Shown here piece after piece: positions 1-9,851 of a DNA stretch of 64,000 nucleotides. A program made the translations under genes and the position numbers. How positions within the stretch are numbered: position 1 is the first letter of the stretch; each line of letters begins with the position of its first letter. The notes beneath the pieces are model-generated. The model was not told where the DNA came from. It ran no database searches and saw only the letters and a program-made list of their open reading frames with translations. Source of the DNA: Yoonia maritima (GTDB lineage: Bacteria > Pseudomonadota > Alphaproteobacteria > Rhodobacterales > Rhodobacteraceae); assembly GCF_002933395.1 (NCBI RefSeq), contig NZ_PKFN01000015.1, forward strand, positions 39,485 to 103,484, written 5' to 3'.

Positions 1-16
1 TAGACAAACTGTCAAT

Positions 17-673
17 GTGACACGGGAGGTCGGCACAGCATTGCTAGATATTATTTTTGTCGTTTTGGCTTTCGTATTTTGCGGCGCAGTCATTTTCGGT
101 TTCCATTATCTTCGGTTTTTGACCGCGCGGCGTGTGAATAAATGGACAAATCAGCGCGACAACGAAGGCCAAGAGGTCGAACAGACGGGTTTTGCCAAGA
201 CCCAACTTAGCAACCTCCCGATGGATGTTGGGTTTGTTGCAGGTGTTGGCAAGAACGCCGAACCAAATATGACGCTGAACGAAACGATACTGCGTCCAAC
301 AATTGGCATGCGGCTGATTAGTATCGTAATCGGGGGTGCTATTCTTTGGATGACGTGGTTGGGCGGAACGGAATACATTCCCGACGTTCCATATTTGAAA
401 GAAGGCCTAAGCGCTGTTGTCGCGTATAGCCTGCTTTATACGAACCTATATGAACTGCGCTATGATCAGCATGGCATCATTCACAAGGATTGGTTCCTGC
501 GCGAGGTCGATTTTCGCTGGCAGGATATTATCTCGATTCGGGATAACGGGCAGTACGCCTATATCCTGCGACTAGAGAGCGGTAGAAAGACCGAGGTAAT
601 GAAATACCTTGTCGGCATCCGTCCCTTCCTTACATATGCGAAAGAACAAATCGCAAAGAATAATAGGATCTAA
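17..673 (+). CDS. Hypothetical membrane protein, possible PH-like C-terminal domain
   Basis: I do not recognise the family. The 218-residue product has hydrophobic segments at about residues 9-33, 98-117 and 131-147. The last 65 or so residues are charged and beta-prone, and could be a small bacterial PH-like domain on the cytoplasmic side; that is a guess. GTG at 17 is the first in-frame start, but the frame is open to the left edge, so the true start may lie outside the window. Its TAA overlaps the ATG of mutM (TAATG), which suggests cotranscription and translational coupling. Confidence 0.6.
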   Translation: MTREVGTALLDIIFVVLAFVFCGAVIFGFHYLRFLTARRVNKWTNQRDNEGQEVEQTGFAKTQLSNLPMDVGFVAGVGKNAEPNMTLNETILRPTIGMRLISIVIGGAILWMTWLGGTEYIPDVPYLKEGLSAVVAYSLLYTNLYELRYDQHGIIHKDWFLREVDFRWQDIISIRDNGQYAYILRLESGRKTEVMKYLVGIRPFLTYAKEQIAKNNRI

Positions 674-1524
674 TGCCCGAACTTCCCGAAGTTGAAACCG
701 TCAAAGCTGGCATCGCCCCTGCGATGGAAGGGCAGATCATCGCGCAAGCCGATATCAACCGCCCAGATCTACGCTGGCCCTTTCCTGAAAACATGTCTGC
801 GCGACTGACGGGCAAACGTGTTTTGGGGCTGCGGCGACGTTCTAAATACATCTTGGCTGATCTTGATAGCGGGGAAACGCTGCTGATCCATCTGGGGATG
901 TCAGGCCGGATGTTGGTGTCTGGCGTAAAGGTTGGTGAATTCCATCACCCGCACCCTGTGCCTGCCAAACATGACCACGTTGTGCTGCACATGGATAACG
1001 GTGCGCGGATCACCTTTAACGATGCGCGTCGGTTTGGCGCGATGGATTTGTTAGATACCGCCACACAAGAAGACCACTGGCTGATCCGTGACATCGGGCC
1101 TGAACCACTAGGCAATGCATTTGACGAAACTTATTTGGTGGAACGGCTTAAACGTAAAAACAGCCCGATTAAATCTGCGCTTCTTGATCAAGGAATTGTC
1201 GCGGGCTTGGGTAATATTTATGTTTGCGAGGTCCTATTTCGCACAGGCATTCACCCCACGCGCAAAGCAAGCCAAATCAGTGCCAAACGGATCGCCAGCT
1301 TGGTTCCCGTTATTCGCGAGGTTCTATCCGAAGCAATCGCCGCAGGCGGGTCATCGTTGCGCGATTATCGACAATCTGATGGCGAGCTGGGATATTTTCA
1401 ACATGTCTTTCAGGTCTATGATCAAGAAGGAAAACCATGCGTAACCGACGGATGTAAAAAGACAATTCAGCGAATCGTTCAGTCGGGACGTTCTTCGTTT
1501 TTTTGCCCGCAATGCCAAAGATAA
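673..1524 (+). CDS. mutM: Formamidopyrimidine-DNA glycosylase
   Basis: Base-excision repair enzyme that removes 8-oxoguanine and formamidopyrimidines and nicks the abasic site. The 283-residue protein has the family N-terminus PELPEVE with catalytic Pro2 and Glu3 (after Met removal), conserved Glu6, and Lys58 in RRRSKYI. The helix-two-turn-helix includes [10 protein letters not shown] at about 172-181, and the C-terminal zinc finger uses Cys256, Cys261, Cys278 and Cys281. Length is normal for the family. The ATG overlaps the stop of the preceding gene. Position upstream of a crotonase, rpsT and dnaA is the usual arrangement in Rhodobacteraceae. Confidence 0.98.
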   Translation: MPELPEVETVKAGIAPAMEGQIIAQADINRPDLRWPFPENMSARLTGKRVLGLRRRSKYILADLDSGETLLIHLGMSGRMLVSGVKVGEFHHPHPVPAKHDHVVLHMDNGARITFNDARRFGAMDLLDTATQEDHWLIRDIGPEPLGNAFDETYLVERLKRKNSPIKSALLDQGIVAGLGNIYVCEVLFRTGIHPTRKASQISAKRIASLVPVIREVLSEAIAAGGSSLRDYRQSDGELGYFQHVFQVYDQEGKPCVTDGCKKTIQRIVQSGRSSFFCPQCQR

Positions 1525-1586
1525 CTTGCACCATGTGTCGCCTTTGCTAATCACTAAGGTAATCTGGGGAAACAGGAAGTACACGA

Positions 1587-2363
1587 ATGGCTTTTGAGAA
1601 AATCATCGTAGACGTTAGCGATTCTGTAGCGACTATCACTCTGAACCGCCCAAATGCGATGAATGCGCTGAATAGCCAACTGTTGCGCGAACTGTGCACC
1701 GCACTTGAAGACGCAGACGCAAACGACAAGGTGCGCTGTATTGTGATTACGGGGTCAGAAAAGGCATTTGCCGCTGGCGCGGATATCGCAGAAATGTCCG
1801 ATAAGACATTCGTAGAAATGTATACTTCGCGATTCTTCGAAAACGAAACCGACCGTTTTAACCGCACTCGTAAACCGATCATCGCCGCTGTCGCAGGCTA
1901 TGCGCTGGGCGGTGGCTGCGAACTGGCGATGATGTGTGATTTCATTATTGCCGCGGACAATGCCAAATTTGGGCAGCCTGAAATCAATCTTGGTGTTATC
2001 GCTGGGATTGGCGGCACGCAGCGTTTGACGCGCTTTGTCGGCAAATCAAAATCAATGGAAATGCATCTGACCGGGCGCTTCATGGATGCCGATGAGGCAG
2101 AGCGCAGCGGGCTGGTGAGCCGCGTTGTTCCTGCGAAAAAGCTATTGTCCGAAGCTCGTTCGACGGCGGAAAAGATCGCCGAGAAATCACAAGTCGCAAC
2201 GATTGCTGCAAAAGAAGCAGTTAATCGCGCTTATGAAACGACGTTAGCCGAAGGGCTGAACTATGAACGTCGTGTCTTCCAGTCGCTGTTTGCGACCGAT
2301 GACCAATCCGAAGGCATGGCCGCGTTCCTAGAGAAGCGTGAACCGCAGTTCCGCGACCGCTAG
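1587..2363 (+). CDS. Enoyl-CoA hydratase (crotonase family)
   Basis: Hydrates trans-2-enoyl-CoA to 3-hydroxyacyl-CoA, probably in fatty-acid or branched-chain amino-acid breakdown in the cytoplasm. In the 258 residues the oxyanion-hole segments are [11 protein letters not shown] (60-70) and [11 protein letters not shown] (105-115). The two catalytic glutamates of the true hydratase subgroup fit Glu112 and Glu132, so hydratase activity is more likely than isomerase or decarboxylase activity. An AGGAAG ribosome site precedes the ATG. The substrate chain length cannot be read from sequence. Confidence 0.93.
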   Translation: MAFEKIIVDVSDSVATITLNRPNAMNALNSQLLRELCTALEDADANDKVRCIVITGSEKAFAAGADIAEMSDKTFVEMYTSRFFENETDRFNRTRKPIIAAVAGYALGGGCELAMMCDFIIAADNAKFGQPEINLGVIAGIGGTQRLTRFVGKSKSMEMHLTGRFMDADEAERSGLVSRVVPAKKLLSEARSTAEKIAEKSQVATIAAKEAVNRAYETTLAEGLNYERRVFQSLFATDDQSEGMAAFLEKREPQFRDR

Positions 2364-2534
2364 CCAACCTTTCCCTACGCACCCACCTTTGCGCTTTGGC
2401 GCGACCGGCAGGTCACTGTTTTGCCGTATCGATTACCTCTTTTTGCCCCAATGTGTTCTCATGGTTGTGAGGTGATGTCCTGTATCAACCTTGAGTCCAT
2501 CGACACAATGCCAGGATCTGAGATAAGGAACGAA

Positions 2535-3482
2535 ATGACCGTTTTGCCGCTAAAGAAGTCTGCCTTTTTACTGAGTACGCTGATTGCTCTGCTTCCCAAT
2601 TCACTGCTTGCCGGGAAAACATCGCCCCCCATACCCGAACAGATTGTTCTTGCTGAACAAACCGAAATTATCATCGACATGGGCGCAGCAAACCGTGTTA
2701 TCGCTGCCGATCTATTGCGGACCTTATCCCAAGAAATCCCTGCCGCCGTATGCTATCTTCATAACAATGTAGGCGTTGATGAAGCATCCGATCTATTGCG
2801 CTCTAGCATTGCGCAGTTTGATGCGGCGCTGCTTGCATTGTTGAATGGTGACGAAACGTTGGGAATTATCGGTGCAGAACGCTTGCATCGGGTGACCGTA
2901 GAGATCGAAGAACTGATCGCCACATGGGGTCCAATTCAGAACGCGGCGCTTACTGTGTTGGATGACCCTAGCGATGAAACCGCAGTTGCAACGATCTTCG
3001 ATGCCGCTGATACGCTTTTGGACGCGACCTATCATCTTCTGAGCGAGATCGAGGCCGAATATTCTAACCCTGTAGAACTGCTTCAGTCCGATGTTTTGCT
3101 TCTTGAGGTGTCAGGCCGGCTGGCAATGATGACACAGCGCATGGCCTATGAGGCATGTCGGATCTGGTCGGGCGACGGAAGCGAAGCGTTGATCGCGGAT
3201 CTTCAGAAAACAATTTCTCAGTTCGAAGTTGGCATGCATGCGTTGGCCAATGGAATGCCAGAATTAGGAATTAAGCCCGCCCCTACGCCGGAAATCGCAC
3301 AAAACCTAGAATTCGTCGCCGCGGATTGGGTTGTTATCAACGGATACCTTGATGCCGCGATATCGGGTGCAGAAATGAGCGTCGCAGATCGCGCTGATTT
3401 GTATCACTTGTTGGCGGTTAAGCTGCATAAGGTTGAAGAACTTGAAGTGCTTTACCAAACATATTCCAAACGTGTGTACTAA
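2535..3482 (+). CDS. Periplasmic protein with PilJ/NarX-like sensor repeats
   Basis: A 315-residue exported protein. I start it at ATG 2535 because AAGGA lies just upstream and the N-terminus (KKSAFLLSTLIALLPNSLLAG) is then a signal peptide; an in-frame upstream start at 2421 would bury that signal. Two helical repeats, about residues 50-150 and 180-300, resemble the N-terminal domain of PilJ and NarX-type receptors, with the recurrent pattern GRLAMMTQRMAYE. No transmembrane output domain, HAMP or kinase follows, so it is a free periplasmic ligand-binding version. Ligand and partner are unknown. Confidence 0.7.
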   Translation: MTVLPLKKSAFLLSTLIALLPNSLLAGKTSPPIPEQIVLAEQTEIIIDMGAANRVIAADLLRTLSQEIPAAVCYLHNNVGVDEASDLLRSSIAQFDAALLALLNGDETLGIIGAERLHRVTVEIEELIATWGPIQNAALTVLDDPSDETAVATIFDAADTLLDATYHLLSEIEAEYSNPVELLQSDVLLLEVSGRLAMMTQRMAYEACRIWSGDGSEALIADLQKTISQFEVGMHALANGMPELGIKPAPTPEIAQNLEFVAADWVVINGYLDAAISGAEMSVADRADLYHLLAVKLHKVEELEVLYQTYSKRVY

Positions 3483-3641
3483 CGCAGGCCAAAATGGCGT
3501 TGCATTGTTAGGGAATCTGGCTTATGCGGCGCCTCATACATGCGTGTGAGGCCCGCTTTGGCCAGATCAACCGGTTCTGAACCCGGTCGGGGCTTATTGC
3601 GCTATTGAATTTTAATTTGACCCGACGAAGGGAAAGACCAA

Positions 3642-3905
3642 ATGGCAAACACACCACAGGCGAAAAAACGCGCCCGTCAAAACGAAGCCCGCTTTGCAGT
3701 AAACAAAATGCGCCGCTCACGCATCCGCACGTACCTGCGTTTCGTTGAAGAAGCGATTGCATCAGGCGACAAAGACGCAGCCGCTGCTGCACTGAAAGCT
3801 GCACAGCCAGAGCTGATGCGCGGTGTTACAAAAGGCGTTGTTCACAAGAACACAGCTGCTCGTAAAATCTCTCGCTTGGCGTCTCGCGTCAAAGCAATCG
3901 GCTAA
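3642..3905 (+). CDS. rpsT: 30S ribosomal protein S20
   Basis: Binds 16S rRNA early in assembly of the small subunit. The 87-residue basic protein starts [15 protein letters not shown], has the typical [13 protein letters not shown] helix and ends in [18 protein letters not shown]. Length is standard. GAAGGGAAAG upstream of the ATG is the ribosome site. It is monocistronic here: a rho-independent terminator follows within 45 bases, and dnaA begins about 610 bases later. Confidence 0.98.
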   Translation: MANTPQAKKRARQNEARFAVNKMRRSRIRTYLRFVEEAIASGDKDAAAAALKAAQPELMRGVTKGVVHKNTAARKISRLASRVKAIG

Positions 3906-3946
3906 ATTTTTCTGCTTCGCTCAGCGATGAGCGGCGGATTACTGCT

Positions 3947-3980
3947 AAAGGGCATGCCTGTTCAGGGCGTGCCCTTTTTT
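3947..3980 (+). terminator. Rho-independent terminator of rpsT
   Basis: GGGCATGCC and GGCGTGCCC arms around a short loop, preceded by AAA and followed by six T residues. The arms pair with one G-T. It ends the rpsT transcript. Confidence 0.88.
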
Positions 3981-4515
3981 GTGCGAGTGTTGTCCGTTTG
4001 CGCTTATTTTGTGTGATTTCAGCGGCCCGTTAGATTCTTTTCACGCAATCTTAGAGTCAAGCGCGATGTTGTGTTGAAGCGTCCGCAGAGAGCTTGCTAG
4101 TTTAGCCAAGCGATTCACATCGTTCCGGGGGGACATGAAGAGTTTGCATCGAAAAAACACTGTGCGTCTGTCGTTTGGATGAACGCATAAGGTCATTCTT
4201 TGCCAAACTTCATGCAACGCTGGCAGGCAGGATTTGTATCAACTGATACTGCTGGGCTGGTTTTGTGTCTGTACGGTTACCAGAGGCTGCTCTTTGGTAA
4301 TTTTACGGTTCTTGTTCTTTTGTCTGCCGCTCAGACGCCTGAGCCCGACTGTCGTCGGCTTATGCGTTCAGGCCTATGGATTTGGTAACAAAGACCTTGT
4401 TTGAGTGGTGTCACTCAAGCACGAGAATTCTTTTGTCCAAATGGTTTGATTGTGAAGCGCAAGCGAGGCTCGCTTCGCAAGATGAACGACATGTGTTTGG
4501 GGACAGAGATACAAG
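3981..4515. other. Gene-free dnaA leader with two inverted repeats
   Basis: About 535 bases without a credible gene. Two strong dyads stand near dnaA: TTGAGTG/CACTCAA with a 4-base loop (4401-4418), and AAGCGAG-G-CTCGCTT (4461-4475), 40 bases before the dnaA ATG. They could be regulator sites or leader hairpins. I found no cluster of TTATCCACA-type DnaA boxes, so I do not call an origin here. A 62-codon open frame at 4200-4388 lacks a ribosome site and I do not call it. Confidence 0.5.
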
Positions 4516-5871
4516 ATGACGAACGATACTTGGGCGACGGTACAGACGAAACTTAAGGGCGCATTGGGCGCGAACAATTTTTCAAGTTGGATACAACCGC
4601 TCGAATTTTCGAAACTAAATGCTGGCGTTATGACATTTCATGTACCGACAAATTTTATCGGTAACTACGTGTCGCAAAACTTTGGTGATCAGATCATCTA
4701 TCACATGAACCAAATGGGCGAATCAGTACGCCGTTTGGAATTCACGGTTCAGTCTCAGACGCGCACCGTTGCCGCTGCTACCCCAACAGCCGCACCAGCG
4801 CCTGCGCCAAAGCCGACATCGACACAAGAAATCTCTGGTTCGCCAATCGATTCGCGTTTTACGTTCGACACATTTGTTGTTGGTAAGCCAAACGAATTGG
4901 CGCACGCCGCTGCACGCCGCGTCGCGGATGGTGGCCCTGTCACGTTCAACCCTCTGTTCCTTTACGGTGGCGTTGGTCTTGGTAAAACCCACCTGATGCA
5001 CGCCATCGCAAATGAACTAAAGCTACGCTCGCCAGAGCTAAATGTGCTTTATCTGTCTGCAGAACAGTTCATGTACCGTTTCATCACTGCCTTGCGTGAA
5101 CGCAAGATGATGGACTTTAAACAGCTGTTCCGCTCGGTCGACGTTCTGATGGTTGACGATGTTCAGTTCATCGGCGGCAAAGACAGCACCCAAGAAGAAT
5201 TCTTTCACACGTTCAACGCGCTTGTTGATGGTCAAAAACAGATCATCATCTCGGCTGATCGTGCCCCCGGCGAAATCAAAGACCTCGAAGAGCGTATTAA
5301 ATCGCGCCTGCAGTGTGGTCTGGTCGTCGACCTGCACCCGACTGACTATGAACTGCGCCTTGGCATCCTTCAGTCCAAAGTCGAAGTTTACGCTGCGCAA
5401 TATCCTGATCTGGCGATTGCCCCCGGCGTTCTGGAATTCCTTGCACACCGTATTTCAACCAACGTGCGCGTTCTTGAGGGCGCATTGACTCGCCTGTTCG
5501 CATTCGCGTCGCTTGTTGGCCGTGAAATCACATTGGAGCTGACCCAAGACTGCCTGTCCGATGTTCTCAAAGCATCAGATCGCAAAGTCACCGTCGAAGA
5601 AATCCAGCGCAAAGTATCTGAACACTACAACATCCGCCTGTCCGACATGATCGGGCCAAAGCGCGTGCGCAACTATGCACGCCCACGTCAGGTCGCGATG
5701 TATCTGGCCAAGACCATGACCAGCCGTTCTTTGCCGGAAATCGGACGCCGTTTTGGTGGCCGTGATCACACCACGGTCATGCATGGTGTGCGCCGGATCG
5801 AAGAACTAAAAGTCACCGATAGCCAGATCGCAGACGATCTTGAATTGCTGCGTCGCGCGTTGGAAGAATAA
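4516..5871 (+). CDS. dnaA: Chromosomal replication initiator DnaA
   Basis: Opens the replication origin. The 451 residues show all four domains: an N-terminal DnaB/DiaA-contact domain (about 1-75), a Thr/Pro/Ala-rich linker (about 80-105), the AAA+ core with Walker A GGVGLGKTH near residue 152 and Walker B VLMVDDVQF, and domain IV with the DNA-binding signature GGRDHTTVMHGVRRI near the C-terminus. The length is normal. The gap to dnaN is 125 bases and contains a perfect inverted repeat, so the two genes may not form a simple operon. Confidence 0.98.
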   Translation: MTNDTWATVQTKLKGALGANNFSSWIQPLEFSKLNAGVMTFHVPTNFIGNYVSQNFGDQIIYHMNQMGESVRRLEFTVQSQTRTVAAATPTAAPAPAPKPTSTQEISGSPIDSRFTFDTFVVGKPNELAHAAARRVADGGPVTFNPLFLYGGVGLGKTHLMHAIANELKLRSPELNVLYLSAEQFMYRFITALRERKMMDFKQLFRSVDVLMVDDVQFIGGKDSTQEEFFHTFNALVDGQKQIIISADRAPGEIKDLEERIKSRLQCGLVVDLHPTDYELRLGILQSKVEVYAAQYPDLAIAPGVLEFLAHRISTNVRVLEGALTRLFAFASLVGREITLELTQDCLSDVLKASDRKVTVEEIQRKVSEHYNIRLSDMIGPKRVRNYARPRQVAMYLAKTMTSRSLPEIGRRFGGRDHTTVMHGVRRIEELKVTDSQIADDLELLRRALEE

Positions 5872-5930
5872 GTCCAACGCTTGACGCCGGTGCGCCCATC
5901 GTCAACAGTCCAACAAAACGCTTGAGCCCC

Positions 5931-5955
5931 ACGGAAAATACAGTACATTTTCCGT
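5931..5955. promoter_or_regulatory. Perfect inverted repeat between dnaA and dnaN
   Basis: ACGGAAAAT and ATTTTCCGT, nine-base perfect arms around ACAGTAC, 42 bases before the dnaN start. There is no T run after it, so it is a poor terminator; it may be an operator for dnaN or a leader hairpin. Confidence 0.5.
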
Positions 5956-5996
5956 CCCGGCGGCCTTAGCCACCAAGATATGCGGAGCATTGGGAC

Positions 5997-7115
5997 ATGA
6001 AAATCAGCATCGAACGCGGAGCCCTCCTTAAGGCGGTCGCACAAGCCCAATCAGTTGTTGAGCGGCGTAATACAATTCCGATCCTTGCAAACGTGCTGAT
6101 CGAGGCCGAAGGCGACTCTGTCCAGTTTCGCGCGACCGATCTGGATATCGAAGTCGTTGACCGCGCCCCAGCAATGGTAGAACGCGCTGGCGCGACTACC
6201 GTGTCCGCCGTGACGCTGAACGAAATCGTGCGCAAATTGCCTGATGGTGCCTTGGTGTCACTGACCGAAGATAGCGCATCGGGTCGCCTAACAATCGAAG
6301 CGGGGCGTTCAAACTTCTCACTCGCGACGCTGCCAAAAGAAGATTTTCCAGTCATGGCAACGTCTGAATATGCCGCGAACTTCTCGGCGCCTGCGCCAGT
6401 TCTGCGTCGCCTGTTCGACAAATCCAAATTTGCCATCTCGACCGAAGAAACCCGCTACTACCTGAACGGCGTTTACATGCACGTCGCAGACAGCGACGGC
6501 GGCAAGGTGCTGCGCTGCGTGGCGACAGACGGTCACCGTTTGGCGCGCATTGATGCAGAACTGCCCGAAGGCGCGGGCGAAATGGCTGGCGTTATCGTTC
6601 CACGCAAGACAGTTGGCGAATTGCGCAAGCTGCTTGATGACGACGACATGCAAATCGCTGTTTCCGTCTCTGAAACAAAAATCCGCTTTGCGACACCTGA
6701 CATCACGCTGATCTCAAAGGTTATCGACGGCACATTCCCAGATTACACACGCGTCATTCCGCAAGGAAACACACGTAAGATGGAAGTCGACGCCAGCGAA
6801 TTCGCAAAGGCCGTCGACCGTGTCGCAACAGTATCATCCGAGCGTTCGCGCGCGGTGAAACTGTCACTCGACGAAGACCGCCTGATCCTTTCGGTAAACT
6901 CGCCTGACAGCGGTGCCGCCGAAGAAGAACTGGCTGTTGCTTATGGTGATGAGCGTCTGGAAATCGGGTTCAACGCGAAATACCTGCTGGAAATCGCCAG
7001 CCAAGTTGACCGCGAGAATGCTGTTTTCATGTTCAACTCTTCCGGTGACCCGACGCTGATGCGCGAAGGTAACGACATGTCTGCCGTTTATGTCGTCATG
7101 CCGATGCGCGTTTGA
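5997..7115 (+). CDS. dnaN: DNA polymerase III beta sliding clamp
   Basis: Dimeric ring that tethers polymerase III and repair polymerases to DNA. The 372-residue protein has the three-fold clamp repeat, beginning MKISIERGALLKAVAQAQ and ending in the conserved MPMRV. Typical clamp sequences such as VATDGHRLAR and YLLEI are present. Length is as expected. recF follows after about 60 bases in the same direction. Confidence 0.97.
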   Translation: MKISIERGALLKAVAQAQSVVERRNTIPILANVLIEAEGDSVQFRATDLDIEVVDRAPAMVERAGATTVSAVTLNEIVRKLPDGALVSLTEDSASGRLTIEAGRSNFSLATLPKEDFPVMATSEYAANFSAPAPVLRRLFDKSKFAISTEETRYYLNGVYMHVADSDGGKVLRCVATDGHRLARIDAELPEGAGEMAGVIVPRKTVGELRKLLDDDDMQIAVSVSETKIRFATPDITLISKVIDGTFPDYTRVIPQGNTRKMEVDASEFAKAVDRVATVSSERSRAVKLSLDEDRLILSVNSPDSGAAEEELAVAYGDERLEIGFNAKYLLEIASQVDRENAVFMFNSSGDPTLMREGNDMSAVYVVMPMRV

Positions 7116-7175
7116 AGCGGACAGGTTTCGTAGAAACATTGCGTAAGGGCTTCATGCAAACCCTTGCGGCCAGAT

Positions 7176-8276
7176 ATGACTAAGCTCGCTATCTCAGAAT
7201 TGGTGCTGTCGCACTTTCGATCGCACAAGCGGGCGGTGTTAGAGCTTGATCCGCGCCCATTGGCCATTTTTGGACCCAACGGCGCGGGTAAAACCAACCT
7301 TATCGAAGCAGTTTCATTGCTGTCGCCCGGTCGCGGTTTGCGTCGTGCAGCGGCAGATGATCTGACACGCCGGCCAGAGGCGCTTGGTTGGAAGGTCACA
7401 TCAGTTCTGCATTCGTTAAACCAAACCCATGAACTAGAAACCTGGGCCGAAGCAGGCAGCGCCCGCCAATTGCGCATTGATGGCAAGGCATCGGCGCAGG
7501 TCGCGCTTGGCCGGATCGGGCGCATCTTGTGGCTGGTGCCGTCCATGGACAGGCTATGGATCGAAGGTGCTGAAGGGCGGCGTCGCTTCCTCGATCGTGC
7601 GACGCTTAGCTTTGAACCAAGCCATGCCGATGCAGTCCTTTCATACGAAAAGGCGATGCGGGAACGAAATCGGCTGCTAAAGGACATGGTACGCGACCCA
7701 CATTGGTACACGGCTCTCGAATCCAAAATGGCAGAGGCAGGCACAGCGATCCAAGCCAGCCGTCAGCGCGCCATCGCCGAACTGACCGCCGCGCAACAGG
7801 CCACGACCACAGCCTTTCCAACCGCTGATCTGACTCTGACCAGCCCTGATCCAATTCCCGATGACCTTCAGGCGGCATTCGCAGACAATCGCGGGCGCGA
7901 TATGGCGGCGGGGCGCACCTTGATCGGGCCACACCGCGCCGATTTGCACGCCGTATTCGCGGATAAAGGCGTCGACGCAAAGGATTGCTCGACCGGTGAA
8001 CAAAAGGCGTTGTTGATCAGTCTGATCCTCGCCAACGGACGTGCGCTTGCCCGCGATTTTGGAGCGCCGCCGATTCTGCTACTGGACGAAGTCGCCGCCC
8101 ACCTTGACGCGACGCGCCGGGCCGCGCTTTATGATGAAATATGCAACCTAGGCGCACAGGCATTTATGACCGGAACGGGGCCAGAGCTATTTACTGAACT
8201 AGGCGACCGCGCCCAATACGCCGAAGTAACTGAAATCGAAGGGCAATCGACCCTGACCCGAAAGGAAAGCCTATGA
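7176..8276 (+). CDS. recF: DNA replication and repair protein RecF
   Basis: SMC-like ATPase that loads RecA at gaps with RecO and RecR. Walker A is FGPNGAGKTN (residues 32-41); the ABC-type signature region STGEQKALL and the Walker B/D-loop LLLDEVAAHLD lie in the C-terminal part. I use ATG 7176, giving MTKLAISELVLSHFRSHK; a TTG at 7164 in frame is possible but has no better ribosome site. 366 residues fits the family. The stop overlaps the next gene's start (ATGA). Confidence 0.95.
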   Translation: MTKLAISELVLSHFRSHKRAVLELDPRPLAIFGPNGAGKTNLIEAVSLLSPGRGLRRAAADDLTRRPEALGWKVTSVLHSLNQTHELETWAEAGSARQLRIDGKASAQVALGRIGRILWLVPSMDRLWIEGAEGRRRFLDRATLSFEPSHADAVLSYEKAMRERNRLLKDMVRDPHWYTALESKMAEAGTAIQASRQRAIAELTAAQQATTTAFPTADLTLTSPDPIPDDLQAAFADNRGRDMAAGRTLIGPHRADLHAVFADKGVDAKDCSTGEQKALLISLILANGRALARDFGAPPILLLDEVAAHLDATRRAALYDEICNLGAQAFMTGTGPELFTELGDRAQYAEVTEIEGQSTLTRKESL

Positions 8277-8701
8277 CACCGCAGCGCGTGACACTGATTA
8301 CCCTTGGCGTAGCAGACCTTGAGCGGGCGAAATCATTTTACGGCACACTTGGCTGGACCCTGCATTCCGAAACCGAAGGCGTGGTGTTTTACCAAATCAA
8401 CGGCATGGTACTGGGGTTCTTTGGGTTAGAACCACTCGCCAAGGACCAAGGACGACCTGACGCAAAGCTAGGCACAGGCGCCATGACACTCGCGCAAAAT
8501 TTTGAAACCGAAGCCGAGGTTGATACAGCCTATGCTGCAGCACTTGCGGCAGGGGCGACTGCACTTAAGGCACCGGAAAAGGTGTTTTGGGGCGGTTATT
8601 CCGGCTATTACGCCGACCCTGACGGCCACGTTTGGGAGGTCGCACACAATCCGTTCTGGCCACTGAATGACGACGGTAGCCTGACCTTACCGACCCCATG
8701 A
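8273..8701 (+). CDS. VOC-family (glyoxalase-like) protein
   Basis: A 142-residue vicinal-oxygen-chelate fold protein. The two beta-alpha-beta-beta-beta repeats are visible: VTLITLGVADLERAKSFY at the start and the second module ending FWGGYSGYYADPDGHVWEV. Such proteins act as metal-dependent lyases, dioxygenases or resistance proteins; the substrate cannot be inferred. It overlaps recF and the next gene by four bases each (ATGA), so it belongs to a tight operon running from recF to the LysE-type exporter. Confidence 0.85.
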   Translation: MTPQRVTLITLGVADLERAKSFYGTLGWTLHSETEGVVFYQINGMVLGFFGLEPLAKDQGRPDAKLGTGAMTLAQNFETEAEVDTAYAAALAAGATALKAPEKVFWGGYSGYYADPDGHVWEVAHNPFWPLNDDGSLTLPTP

Positions 8702-9231
8702 CGATATCCGTTGAGACCATCAATGAACTTGATCTGACGCCACAGACTGACGCTGAAATCGCGGCGCTGTTGATGGCTGCGTTTGATTCCGGGTTCGGTG
8801 GCCGATCTTACTATCGGCAACGGCACCACCTTCGCCTTTTGGCGCGTGATGGCGATGTCTTGGCTGGGCATGTGGCCCTGCTGTACCGCGCTATTCAGTC
8901 GCGTGGGCAGTTGATCCCGATCATTGGTCTGGCCGAGGTCGCCACCGCAAGCACCCATCGGGGCCAAGGCATTGCACGCACGCTGATCACGCAATCGCTG
9001 CAAATCGCACAAGACAGCCAAGCACAGTTCGCGCTGCTTTTTGGCGATCCCGCGCATTACAACCGCTATGGGTTTCGCACTGCGCAAAACCAACTACGCC
9101 AACTGGACCTAAAGGACGGTCATTCGTCTGGGGTCACTACAGCACCGGACAGCGGCTTTATGGTTGCACCCACAGGTCATATAGATTGGGATGACACTGC
9201 CGAAATCGACCTCATGGGACATGAATTTTAA
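8698..9231 (+). CDS. GNAT-family N-acetyltransferase
   Basis: A 177-residue acetyltransferase of the type that starts with a short beta strand and has the acetyl-CoA loop motif in STHRGQGIARTLI (about residues 83-95), followed by LFGDPAHYNRYGF. This last segment is common in GNAT proteins annotated as YhbS-like. The substrate is unknown. Four-base overlap with the VOC gene and one-base overlap with the following lysE-like gene indicate one transcript. Confidence 0.88.
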   Translation: MTISVETINELDLTPQTDAEIAALLMAAFDSGFGGRSYYRQRHHLRLLARDGDVLAGHVALLYRAIQSRGQLIPIIGLAEVATASTHRGQGIARTLITQSLQIAQDSQAQFALLFGDPAHYNRYGFRTAQNQLRQLDLKDGHSSGVTTAPDSGFMVAPTGHIDWDDTAEIDLMGHEF

Positions 9232-9851
9232 TGACGATCAGCCCTTACGAGCTCATGCTCTATGCCTCGGCGCTTTTTGTATTGTTCCTGACCCCCGGCC
9301 CAGTTTGGGTCGCACTGCTGGCCCGGTCAATGTCGGGTGGTTTTCAGGCAGCTTGGCCACTGGCGATGGGTGTCGCCATCGGTGATATCCTCTGGCCTTT
9401 GGTCGCCGTCTTGGGCGTTAGCTGGTTGGTGTCCGAATTCGCAGGTTTCATGGATGTGCTGCGCTGGGTTGCGGTGATCGTATTCCTACTCATGGGCGCT
9501 CTGCTCATTAAGAACGCTGACAAGTCGCTTAGCAGCAACAGCCGCCTGACACGTCCCGGCATGTGGGCCGGGTTCTTAGCGGGGCTAGCGGTCATTATCG
9601 GCAACCCAAAGGCCGCGCTGTTCTACATGGGCATCCTGCCGGGGTTCTTTGATCTGACCCAAATGACAAAGCTAGATATCATTGCGATCTGCACGCTTAG
9701 CTTTGTTGTTCCACTGACCGGAAACCTGATTTTGGCACTATCCGTTGACCGCGTACGCGGGTTCCTAAAATCCCCCGCGGCGGTGCGGCGCTTGAACCTC
9801 TCAGCCGGTTGGCTACTGATCGCAGTCGCCTGCGTTATTGCGCTGACCTAG
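9231..9851 (+). CDS. LysE/RhtB-family exporter
   Basis: Inner-membrane translocator of 206 residues with about six hydrophobic helices. The family motif is LFLTPGPVWVALLARS near residues 19-34, followed by the second conserved region GNPKAALFYMGILPGFF near 123-139. Members export basic or small neutral amino acids or homoserine lactones; the cargo here is open. Last gene of the recF-linked operon; its 3' end overlaps the convergent TetR gene by 17 bases. Confidence 0.9.
   Translation: MTISPYELMLYASALFVLFLTPGPVWVALLARSMSGGFQAAWPLAMGVAIGDILWPLVAVLGVSWLVSEFAGFMDVLRWVAVIVFLLMGALLIKNADKSLSSNSRLTRPGMWAGFLAGLAVIIGNPKAALFYMGILPGFFDLTQMTKLDIIAICTLSFVVPLTGNLILALSVDRVRGFLKSPAAVRRLNLSAGWLLIAVACVIALT

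Noticed and set aside
4200..4388. 62-codon open frame before dnaA
   Set aside because: No ribosome site, low-complexity composition, and overlap with the leader dyads; treated as noise.
3981..4515. Replication origin upstream of dnaA
   Set aside because: Gene order suggests it, but I find no cluster of DnaA boxes or iterons; only two dyads near the dnaA start.
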